Positions 17,681 to 25,695 of a DNA stretch of 64,000 bases are shown piece by piece. A program made the translations under genes and the position numbers. The notes under the pieces were generated by a model that saw only the letters and a program-made list of their open reading frames with translations, did not search any database and had not been told where the DNA came from. This stretch comes from Flagellimonas myxillae (lineage in GTDB: Bacteria; Bacteroidota; Bacteroidia; Flavobacteriales; Flavobacteriaceae). The DNA lies in NCBI RefSeq assembly GCF_023502235.1, contig NZ_JAMFLY010000001.1:992001-1056000 (forward strand), given 5' to 3'. Numbering within the stretch: the stretch's first letter is position 1; every line of letters begins with the position of its first letter.

Positions 17681-18982
17681 TTGCGAGAGCAACGTTCGTT
17701 TCCCGTAGTTTCCTCCAAAAAATTCAAAAATGCCCTTTTGGAATGGTCCAGGCATTTTGAAAACGTGGCTTGGTTGGATAGTAATAATCATTCAGATTCC
17801 TTTGGAAAATTCGATGCAATTCTTGCTATTAACGGACAGAACGATAAGTCTGAAATTCCCATAAAAACCATCGATAAAACAGCTGATTTTATCGACAAAA
17901 GACAAGATTGGTTGTTTGGGTACATTTCGTACGACTTTAAGAACCAATTGGAAAACCTGTATTCCCATAACCATGATGGACTGGAATTCCCGGAGATCCA
18001 TTTTTTTCAGCCCAGCAAAATCATCCTGCTAAGAGATGGGGAATTACAATTTTTGTACATGCCGTCAGTTTCGGATGACATCCCCCTAGATTTTGAGGCA
18101 CTCCAAAAATTGTCCGGAGAAAGATCCCCGGCGGAGAGGGATCAACAATCGGTTCGAATAAAATTGCGCATACACAAGGATGCTTATTTTGAAAAAGCCA
18201 ACCGTTTTTTACACCATATACAACGAGGAGATATTTACGAGGCCAATTTCTGTCAGGAATTTTATGCAGAGGACACGACAATTGACCCTTGGGAGACCTA
18301 TAAAAATCTCAATCGAATTTCCACCCCGCCTTTTGCCTCTTTTTTAAGGTTGGAGGACAAGTATCTTTTATGCGCATCCCCGGAACGTTATTTATGCAAA
18401 CGAGGGAGGAGGGTGGTCTCGCAACCCATCAAGGGGACGGCCCCGAGGGGAGAAAACGCCATGGAAGATATCCATCTGATGCAGACTTTGGAATTGGACA
18501 TAAAGGAGCGGACGGAGAATATTATGATTACGGATTTGGTTCGGAACGACCTGTCCAAAAGTGCCCTTAAGGGAAGTGTGGAAGTCAAGGAATTGTGCAA
18601 GGTGTATCCCTTTAAGCAGGTGCATCAGATGATTTCCACCATTGTGTCTGAAGTGCCGGAAAACTTTAGTCCCATACAATTGATCAAGGATACCTTTCCT
18701 ATGGGTAGCATGACGGGAGCTCCCAAGGTTTCGGCCATGAAAATCATTGAGGAACAAGAAGAGACCAAACGTGGGTTGTACAGTGGAGCGGTCGGTTATT
18801 TTGATCCAGAGGGCAACTTTGATTTCAACGTTGTAATCAGAAGTATCCTGTACAATGCAACCAAAAAGTACGTGTCCTTCTCCGTGGGAAGTGCCATTAC
18901 CTCCAAATCGGACCCAGAACGGGAATACCAAGAATGTCTGCTCAAGGCCAAGGCCATGCGGAGCGTTTTGGAAGGAAGCTAA
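17681..18982 (+). CDS. pabB: Aminodeoxychorismate synthase component I (PabB)
   Basis: Chorismate-using enzyme of 433 residues that makes 4-amino-4-deoxychorismate for folate synthesis. The motif PIKGTAPRG has the lysine that distinguishes PabB from anthranilate synthase (which has alanine there); the blocks RGDIYEANFCQ, TDLVRNDLSKS, GSMTGAPKVSA and the C-terminal GSAITSKSDPEREY complete the chorismate-binding domain. The start must be TTG at 17681: the in-frame stop of the upstream gene lies only two codons earlier and the first in-frame ATG falls more than 120 residues in. The glutamine amidotransferase partner PabA is not in the window. Confidence 0.92.
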   Translation: MREQRSFPVVSSKKFKNALLEWSRHFENVAWLDSNNHSDSFGKFDAILAINGQNDKSEIPIKTIDKTADFIDKRQDWLFGYISYDFKNQLENLYSHNHDGLEFPEIHFFQPSKIILLRDGELQFLYMPSVSDDIPLDFEALQKLSGERSPAERDQQSVRIKLRIHKDAYFEKANRFLHHIQRGDIYEANFCQEFYAEDTTIDPWETYKNLNRISTPPFASFLRLEDKYLLCASPERYLCKRGRRVVSQPIKGTAPRGENAMEDIHLMQTLELDIKERTENIMITDLVRNDLSKSALKGSVEVKELCKVYPFKQVHQMISTIVSEVPENFSPIQLIKDTFPMGSMTGAPKVSAMKIIEEQEETKRGLYSGAVGYFDPEGNFDFNVVIRSILYNATKKYVSFSVGSAITSKSDPEREYQECLLKAKAMRSVLEGS

Positions 18983-19004
18983 GGTTTATTGCTACTTTTG
19001 CCAG

Positions 19005-20312
19005 ATGCTATCGGAATTTGAGGCACATATCAAAAATCATTTCCCATTTCTTCAGGGAAGACCTATCCTCATCGCTTGCAGTGGCGGTTTGGATAGTGTG
19101 GTGTTGACCCATTTGGCCCATAAGTTAGGGTGGGACATTACCTTGGCCCATTGCAATTTTAATCTGCGGGGAAAGGAAAGTGATGGGGATGAGGCCTTTG
19201 TCCGCGATTTGGCCAAACAACTTGGTGTGGGCGTCGAGGTAAAATCTTTTGAAACCTCAAGTTATGTGGAAACGCATCGGGGCTCCGTTCAAATGGGGGC
19301 ACGAAGATTACGGTATGATTGGTTCAAAAGTTTGCTGGAAACTGGATCTTATGACTATGTGCTTACCGCGCATCATGCAGACGATAGCCTCGAGACTTTT
19401 TTGATCAACCTCTCCAGGGGTACGGGAGTGGACGGACTATCCGGAATCCCGGCCCAAAATGGCAAGATTGTAAGGCCCCTGCTTCCATTTTCCCGAAGGG
19501 AACTTCAGGATTTTGCAGCAACCCAAAATGTGGAGTGGCGGGAAGATAGCAGCAATCAAGAAACCAAATACCTCCGAAATAAAATTCGACATCAATTGGC
19601 CCCAGAGCTTAAGGGGTTACATCCGTCTTTTTTGGAGAATTTTAAAAGCACCCAAGAACACCTTCGGAATAGCAAAAATTTGTTGGGAATTTATACGGAC
19701 CAGTTAAAAGCGCGCTTGTTCGAGGAAACGGATGGCCTGATACGGGTGAATACAAATCAACTGCTTCAATTGAAACCCCTGGAACCACATCTCTATGAAC
19801 TCTTCAAGGAATTTGGATTTAGGGAATGGGATGACGTCAAAGGGTTATTGACAGCACCTAGCGGCAAGGAAGTACATTCCACCACACACCGGATGCTAAA
19901 GGACAGGGAGGATTTGATACTGGCAGAAAAGCATGAAAAGTCCAATCAAAACTTTTTGGTTTCTGCAAAGGAAACAGCTATAAAAACACCCATAAGACTT
20001 CAGTTTGAGGAAGTTAAGATAATGGGCCAAACGTCCAAACAAACCATTTTTGTTGATAAGGAAAAGTTAAACTATCCGTTATTATTAAGGAATTGGGAAA
20101 AAGGCGACTATTTTTATCCCTTTGGAATGCAAGGCAAAAAAAAGCTGTCCAAATTCTTTAAAGATGAGAAAATGGATGTCTTTTCCAAGGAAAAACAGTG
20201 GTTGCTGTGTTCCGGTGATGCTGTTGTATGGGTAGTGGGGCAAAGAATGGATGACCGGTTTAAGGTAGAACCTTCGACCCAAACGATATTAAAAATTACG
20301 CTGCTTTTATGA
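19005..20312 (+). CDS. tilS: tRNA(Ile)-lysidine synthetase
   Basis: ATP-dependent enzyme that puts lysine on C34 of tRNA-Ile(CAU), changing its codon reading from AUG to AUA; essential in most bacteria. From the ATG at 19005 the product is 435 residues and begins near the PP-loop motif SGGLDSV (about residues 26-32). The blocks HCNFNLRGKESDGDE and LTAHHADDSLETFLINL follow, then the C-terminal TilS domains. Upstream in-frame sequence overlaps pabB and is not used. The stop overlaps the dsbD start as ATGA, so translation is coupled. Confidence 0.94.
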   Translation: MLSEFEAHIKNHFPFLQGRPILIACSGGLDSVVLTHLAHKLGWDITLAHCNFNLRGKESDGDEAFVRDLAKQLGVGVEVKSFETSSYVETHRGSVQMGARRLRYDWFKSLLETGSYDYVLTAHHADDSLETFLINLSRGTGVDGLSGIPAQNGKIVRPLLPFSRRELQDFAATQNVEWREDSSNQETKYLRNKIRHQLAPELKGLHPSFLENFKSTQEHLRNSKNLLGIYTDQLKARLFEETDGLIRVNTNQLLQLKPLEPHLYELFKEFGFREWDDVKGLLTAPSGKEVHSTTHRMLKDREDLILAEKHEKSNQNFLVSAKETAIKTPIRLQFEEVKIMGQTSKQTIFVDKEKLNYPLLLRNWEKGDYFYPFGMQGKKKLSKFFKDEKMDVFSKEKQWLLCSGDAVVWVVGQRMDDRFKVEPSTQTILKITLLL

Positions 20313-22288
20313 GAAAGTTGTTGTTACTGCTGACTTTTATCTCGTTCAGTTTTGGGCTCCAGGCACAAACGGACAAAGAACCAGCCATTTGGTCACATGA
20401 GGTCAACAAGATTTCAGATACGGAATACGAACTCGTTTTTGAGGGGATAATCATGGAAGGTTGGCATGTGTACTCCCAATACACGGCCGAAGGGGGCTCT
20501 CTGCCCAGTGAGTTTACATTTGAAGGGGCCGGCGAGGATTATGAGTTGGTTGGCAAAACCCTCGAAAGTGAAACCATTAAGGAATACAGTGATATTTTTG
20601 AAGTAGAGGAGACCTTCTTTAAAAAGGAGGCCATTTTCACCCAAAGGATAAAACTCCTCAATCCGGAGGTTCGGCAAATTTCCGTTAACTTATTTTATCA
20701 GATTTGTAAAGAGGTCTGCATCCCCATGGATGCTTGGTTCCAGGTTTCCTTGGATGGACAGGCTTTTTTGGGCTCATCGAGAAATGTCGATGAAGCGAGT
20801 TTGGCCATGAGCCAATCCTTAAAACTGGATCTGAAGAACAAAGAACTGCTTCAGCAAGGTGGTCTTACCGAGGCCAAGCAGAAATCAGGGCTTTGGATGA
20901 TTTTTGGTCTGGGATTTCTGGGTGGGTTGATAGCCTTATTGACCCCCTGCGTATTTCCGATGATTCCCTTAACGGTCTCATTCTTTACCAAACAGTCGCA
21001 GCAAAAATCCAAGGGCATAACCAATGCCATGCTCTACGGTTTCTTTATCGTACTGATTTATTTTTTACTGAGTCTTCCTTTTCATTTGTTCGACTCCATA
21101 GACTCTCAAATTCTACAGAACATTGCTACCAATATTTGGCTCAATGTGTTCTTTTTTGCCATTTTCATCTTTTTTGCCTTTTCCTTTTTCGGATATTACG
21201 AGTTGACCTTACCTAGCTCTTGGGCCAATAAGATGGATGCAGCATCTTCCAAGGTTGGGGGAGGGCTGGGTGTCTTTTTTATGGCCCTGACCCTAGCGAT
21301 TGTTTCCTTTTCGTGTACCGGACCTATTTTAGGCGGTTTATTGGGGGGAACAACCTTGACACAAGGGGATATGGCTAACAATTTGTCGGCGGGAATGGTA
21401 GGCTTTGGCTTGGCTTTGGCCCTTCCGTTTGGGTTGTTTGCGTTGTTTCCAACATGGTTGAATTCCCTACCAAAATCTGGTGGATGGATGACCACCGTAA
21501 AAGTAGTCTTGGGCTTTTTGGAACTGGCCCTTGCGTTCAAATTCCTGTCCAATGCCGATTTGGTGGGCTACTGGGGCATACTAAAGCGTGAGATATTCTT
21601 GGGAATCTGGATTTTGATTTTTGTCCTGACTGCACTATACTTATTTGGAGCTTTCCGTTTTCCACACGATGGACCCAAGCAAAAATTATCAATGGGAAGA
21701 AAATTTGTGGGAGTGATCAGTGCTGCCTTTTCGGTGTATTTGATTTTGGGTGTATTGAATATTGGAAATTTGAAACTGTTAAGCGGATTTATTCCCCCGG
21801 ACTTTTACACCCTTGCAAAAAAGGAGACAGATTGCCCCTTGGGCTTGGATTGCTTTAAGGATTTTGATGAGGGATTGGCGTACGCCCAAGAAGTGAACAA
21901 ACCTATATTGCTGGACTTTACCGGATGGAATTGTGCCAACTGCAGGAAAATGGAAGAATATGTTTGGAGCGACCCTAGTATTTATCCAGTCATCAAAAAC
22001 GAATATGTCCTGATTTCCCTTTATACGGATGACCGCAAAGAGCTTCCTGAAGCTGAGCAATTTGATTTTAAGTACGATAGCGGACAAACAAAGACAATTT
22101 CCACGGTAGGATTAAAATGGGGAACTTTCCAGACCATTAATTTCAACGAAATCTCGCAACCCTACTATGTGCTGCTATCACCCAACTTAGAGATTTTGAA
22201 CGAGGCGATGAATTATGCAGATGTGGAGGAATATGGACTATGGCTCAAATCGGGTCTAGCTACCTATCAATTATCCATGATTAAATAG
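20309..22288 (+). CDS. dsbD: Thiol:disulfide interchange protein DsbD family
   Basis: A 659-residue inner-membrane reductant conduit that carries electrons from cytosolic thioredoxin to periplasmic proteins such as cytochrome c maturation factors. After a signal peptide ending near residue 20 come an N-terminal DsbD-alpha-like domain with CKEVC (about residues 135-139), an eight-helix membrane domain with paired cysteines in LTPCVFPM and FSCTGPILGG, and a C-terminal thioredoxin-like domain with NCANC (about 546-550). All three redox pairs are present, so it should be active. It overlaps tilS by 4 bases. Confidence 0.92.
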   Translation: MRKLLLLLTFISFSFGLQAQTDKEPAIWSHEVNKISDTEYELVFEGIIMEGWHVYSQYTAEGGSLPSEFTFEGAGEDYELVGKTLESETIKEYSDIFEVEETFFKKEAIFTQRIKLLNPEVRQISVNLFYQICKEVCIPMDAWFQVSLDGQAFLGSSRNVDEASLAMSQSLKLDLKNKELLQQGGLTEAKQKSGLWMIFGLGFLGGLIALLTPCVFPMIPLTVSFFTKQSQQKSKGITNAMLYGFFIVLIYFLLSLPFHLFDSIDSQILQNIATNIWLNVFFFAIFIFFAFSFFGYYELTLPSSWANKMDAASSKVGGGLGVFFMALTLAIVSFSCTGPILGGLLGGTTLTQGDMANNLSAGMVGFGLALALPFGLFALFPTWLNSLPKSGGWMTTVKVVLGFLELALAFKFLSNADLVGYWGILKREIFLGIWILIFVLTALYLFGAFRFPHDGPKQKLSMGRKFVGVISAAFSVYLILGVLNIGNLKLLSGFIPPDFYTLAKKETDCPLGLDCFKDFDEGLAYAQEVNKPILLDFTGWNCANCRKMEEYVWSDPSIYPVIKNEYVLISLYTDDRKELPEAEQFDFKYDSGQTKTISTVGLKWGTFQTINFNEISQPYYVLLSPNLEILNEAMNYADVEEYGLWLKSGLATYQLSMIK

Positions 22289-22365
22289 TTATCACTCACT
22301 TTTGGTTTTAGGCTTTTTGCAAAATAGTGTACCTTAGAGTAACTATTCAATTAACCAAAACCCCC

Positions 22366-24759
22366 GTGAAGAAGCTAAAAAAAATACTTTTAGTACTGGC
22401 TAGCCTTGTTTTAATACTAGTAGTCGGTGCCCTTCTGTTTGTGCAAAGTCTTAAGCCTGATTACGATGGCACAAAAACTTTGTCAGGCATATCCAATGAC
22501 GTCAAAGTTTATTTTGATGACTATGGCATTCCACACATTTATGCTGATAATGAAAAGGATGCCATTAAGGCCTTGGGGTATGTTCATGCACAGGATCGAC
22601 TCTGGCAAATGGAACTGTTGCGCCGGGTAGCCAAAGGTCGACTTTCAGAAGTTTTCGGACCTGATTTAGTGGAGACTGACAAGTTTTTTCTTTCCCTTGG
22701 GATAGACGACAATTCCCTGCAAACAGTCTCTGAAATGGACATGGAGAGTGAAACGGTAGCCCTTGCAACTGCATATTTGGAAGGCGTGAATCAGTTTATA
22801 GCGGAGGGACCTACACCAATAGAATTTTATCTCACCGGATTAAAAAAGGAATCGTTCCATCTGAACGATATTTTGGATGCCATGGGGTATATGGCCTTTA
22901 GTTTTGCCATGGCCCATAAAACCGACCCTTTATTAACGGACATCAAAAATAATCTTGGAGAAAAGTACATTCAAGACATGGCCGTGTATTCCGACACCTC
23001 CACGGTTTGGATCAAGAACTACAGAAATGCCAAAACGGATAGTTTGGATGTCAATATCACGGCAGGAGTTTTCAAGGCTTTGGAAAAGTTGCCAGTTCCT
23101 CAATTTGAAGGGAGCAACAGTTGGGTAATTGCACCCGCAAAGACGAAGTCCGGAAAAGTAATCTTGGCCAACGACCCCCATATTTCGTATGCGCAACCTT
23201 CTGTTTGGTACGAAGCCCACATTAGTACCCCCACCTATGAAAAGTATGGCTATCACATGGCCGGGGTTCCGTTCCCCATGTTGGCGCACGATCGAAACTT
23301 GGCGTATGGCTTAACGATGTTCGAGAATGACGATATCGATTTTTACCAAGAACAAACGAATCCAGCAGATAGTACGGAGTACAAAACAGAAAACGGATGG
23401 GAAAAGTATGAATATGTCAACAAGGAAATCGAGGTAAAGGACGCTGACCCCGTTTCCTTTACCATTAAGAAGACCAGGCATGGGCCAGTGGTAAATAAGG
23501 TTGTGAAGGATATTGAGGGGGATACACCGATTGCAATGTCCTGGATTTATACCCAAAAGAAGAACGAGGTCATGGATGCTGTATACGAAATGAGCCATGC
23601 CGCTAATTTGGAGCAGTTTAAGGGGGCTTTGCCCAAAATTCATGCTCCTGGATTGAATGTGATGTATGGGGATGCTGAAGGTAATGTTGGTTGGTGGGCC
23701 ACTGCACTGCTATACCAGATGCCAGATAGCGTATCTACCAAAATGATCATGGATGGGGCTTCCGGGAAAGACGAACCCATTCGCTATTTGGATTTTTCCG
23801 AAAATCCCTCGGCCATAAACCCGCCGTGGAATTATGTGTATTCCGCCAACAACCAACCAGATTCCATCGCTGGAATGCTGTATCCGGGATATTACTTGCC
23901 AGAGAACAGGGCGATGCGAATAGTGCAGTTGTTGGAAAGTAGGGATGGTTGGGACCGGGAGTCCACCTCAGAGATGATGTTGGATGCCACCTCATTGGTT
24001 AACCCCGCCTTGGTAACCGAATTGATCAAACTTTTGGACGTCACCCACTTAAATGAAGAGCAATTGGTGCAGGTGGATGCACTACGAAACTGGGATGGAA
24101 CATATACGCTGGATGGTACCAATCCAACCCTTTACCATCGATGTGAATACTACGTGGTTAAAAACACTTTCCTTGACGAATTAGGTGAGGAAAAATTCAA
24201 ACAATTCTTGGGTACTCATGTGTTTAAACGTCAGATTGCTTTTGGGGCCCAAATGAAGACTGGGGCATGGTGGGACAACATCCATACAAAAGATAGGGTG
24301 GAGACACGGGATGAAATTGTTCTTAAATCCTTTGCCGAAGCTTGGCAATCCTTGATTGACGATTTTGGTCCCGATGCCTCTCAGTGGACCTGGGACAAAG
24401 TGCATACTTTGGAACATCCGCATCCTATTGGGCAGGTGGAATCGCTAAGGAGCTTTTTCAATGTTGGACCCTTTCCGGTCAACGGGACAAGAGAGGTGAT
24501 CAATAACATGACCTTTACGTATGATGGTTCGGGTTATCATAAAGTTAACGTGGGACCATCAACCCGAAGGGTGATAGACTTTTCAGATATTGAAAATAGT
24601 ATCAGTATACTTCCCACTGGGCAATCGGGAAATCCTTTCAGCGAACATTATAAGGACCAAGCCGAACTGTTTGTGGAGGGCAAATTCCGAAAAATGATGA
24701 TGAACAAGGAAGAAATCCAAAGTGGATCGTCATCAGTTCTCATTTTTGAACCCCAATGA
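22366..24759 (+). CDS. Penicillin acylase family (Ntn) amidase
   Basis: A roughly 797-residue envelope protein with one N-terminal membrane or signal helix (KKILLVLASLVLILVVGALLF in two parts). The family matures by autocleavage in front of a nucleophilic serine, here the Ser of GSNSW (about residue 248), giving alpha and beta chains. The preceding chain shows GYVHAQDRLWQMELLRR, another family block. Relatives cleave beta-lactam side chains, N-acyl-homoserine lactones or acyl amino acids; the substrate here is unknown. No ATG is available at the start; I choose GTG at 22366 directly before the Lys-rich signal over GTG at 22327. Confidence 0.88.
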   Translation: MKKLKKILLVLASLVLILVVGALLFVQSLKPDYDGTKTLSGISNDVKVYFDDYGIPHIYADNEKDAIKALGYVHAQDRLWQMELLRRVAKGRLSEVFGPDLVETDKFFLSLGIDDNSLQTVSEMDMESETVALATAYLEGVNQFIAEGPTPIEFYLTGLKKESFHLNDILDAMGYMAFSFAMAHKTDPLLTDIKNNLGEKYIQDMAVYSDTSTVWIKNYRNAKTDSLDVNITAGVFKALEKLPVPQFEGSNSWVIAPAKTKSGKVILANDPHISYAQPSVWYEAHISTPTYEKYGYHMAGVPFPMLAHDRNLAYGLTMFENDDIDFYQEQTNPADSTEYKTENGWEKYEYVNKEIEVKDADPVSFTIKKTRHGPVVNKVVKDIEGDTPIAMSWIYTQKKNEVMDAVYEMSHAANLEQFKGALPKIHAPGLNVMYGDAEGNVGWWATALLYQMPDSVSTKMIMDGASGKDEPIRYLDFSENPSAINPPWNYVYSANNQPDSIAGMLYPGYYLPENRAMRIVQLLESRDGWDRESTSEMMLDATSLVNPALVTELIKLLDVTHLNEEQLVQVDALRNWDGTYTLDGTNPTLYHRCEYYVVKNTFLDELGEEKFKQFLGTHVFKRQIAFGAQMKTGAWWDNIHTKDRVETRDEIVLKSFAEAWQSLIDDFGPDASQWTWDKVHTLEHPHPIGQVESLRSFFNVGPFPVNGTREVINNMTFTYDGSGYHKVNVGPSTRRVIDFSDIENSISILPTGQSGNPFSEHYKDQAELFVEGKFRKMMMNKEEIQSGSSSVLIFEPQ

Positions 24760-24833
24760 TTCAGATTCATTAGAAATTCTTTGTTAAAAGTCGTTAAAAC
24801 ACAAACAAAATATTTGTGATTTAACCATGTTCC

Positions 24834-24843
24834 TGAATATTCA
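24834..24843. promoter_or_regulatory. Small dyad in the gap before the TonB-receptor operon
   Basis: In the 186-base gap before the exported-protein gene a perfect 10-bp palindrome TGAATATTCA occurs at 24834-24843, and a second inverted repeat CACAAA/TTTGTG with a 7-base spacer lies just upstream (about 24799-24817). Both could be operator sites for the operon that follows, but such short AT-rich dyads also arise by chance. Confidence 0.25.
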
Positions 24844-24945
24844 TGAATTTTTAACAAAAATTTAAAATTTATCACATTAAATGGTAAATTGGGTCAAGCT
24901 AATTCAAATAAAACAACATACCGCAATCATCAATCAAACAGCACG

Positions 24946-25695
24946 ATGCTTTATTTCTTTCGGAACCCGTTAAGGGTATTGGTGGCTCTTGGATGCATTA
25001 TATCTACTCATGCCCAAGATTCCCAAGAAGTTGACTACTACAACCATTTTGACCAGCAGATAGGCCTGGAAAACACGGGTCTGTACCAGGGGATAATCCA
25101 TACGGACAAGTATAGGACCATTAATGAATACACCCAATATTATAAGAGCAGGGACTTTTTAAACGGCAGTGTTTGTTACGATGGCGAGTGTTACCACGAA
25201 TTGGAATTAAAGTACGATGTCTTCGAGGACGAAGTACTTCTAAGACTGATCAGCAATGCCGGGGGAGGAACCTTGCAACTTTTTAAGGAAAAATTGGTTT
25301 CCTTTACTATAGATGGTGTAGACTTTATAAAACTGGACAATGAGCAGGCCCCGGGAATCAACGCATATGGCTTTTATGCAATAGCCTATCAAGGTCCACG
25401 CTTTACCCTTTACACGAAATACACCAAGAAAAGTTTTGACCGTAAGGACCGTAGTTCGCTCTACTATGAGTTTTTGGACGGACCAAGCGAACATGTACTG
25501 TTTTTTCAAGGGAAATACCATATTGTAAACACCAAAAAGGACAACATTTTGGTGTTCCCCCATTTAAAGAAGGACATAGATAAATTCTACAACCTGGCGA
25601 AAAGGCTTAGGAAATCAGACCCAGACGGTTTCCAGATAAGTCTAATGAAACGATTGGAAATTCTGTTGTCCCAACCTAAAAACACTTCCAAGTGA
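24946..25695 (+). CDS. Exported protein of unknown function, first gene of the receptor operon
   Basis: I do not recognise a family. From the ATG at 24946 there are 249 residues with a signal sequence (RNPLRVLVALGCIISTHAQ) and a mature part rich in Tyr, Asp and Lys, with two close cysteines (CYDGECYH near residues 71-77) that could form a disulfide. Upstream in-frame sequence from a TTG at 24889 adds a polar leader without signal character, so I use the later start. The stop overlaps the receptor start as TGATG, making co-translation with the TonB-dependent receptor likely. A periplasmic role in that uptake system is an inference from position. Confidence 0.7.
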   Translation: MLYFFRNPLRVLVALGCIISTHAQDSQEVDYYNHFDQQIGLENTGLYQGIIHTDKYRTINEYTQYYKSRDFLNGSVCYDGECYHELELKYDVFEDEVLLRLISNAGGGTLQLFKEKLVSFTIDGVDFIKLDNEQAPGINAYGFYAIAYQGPRFTLYTKYTKKSFDRKDRSSLYYEFLDGPSEHVLFFQGKYHIVNTKKDNILVFPHLKKDIDKFYNLAKRLRKSDPDGFQISLMKRLEILLSQPKNTSK

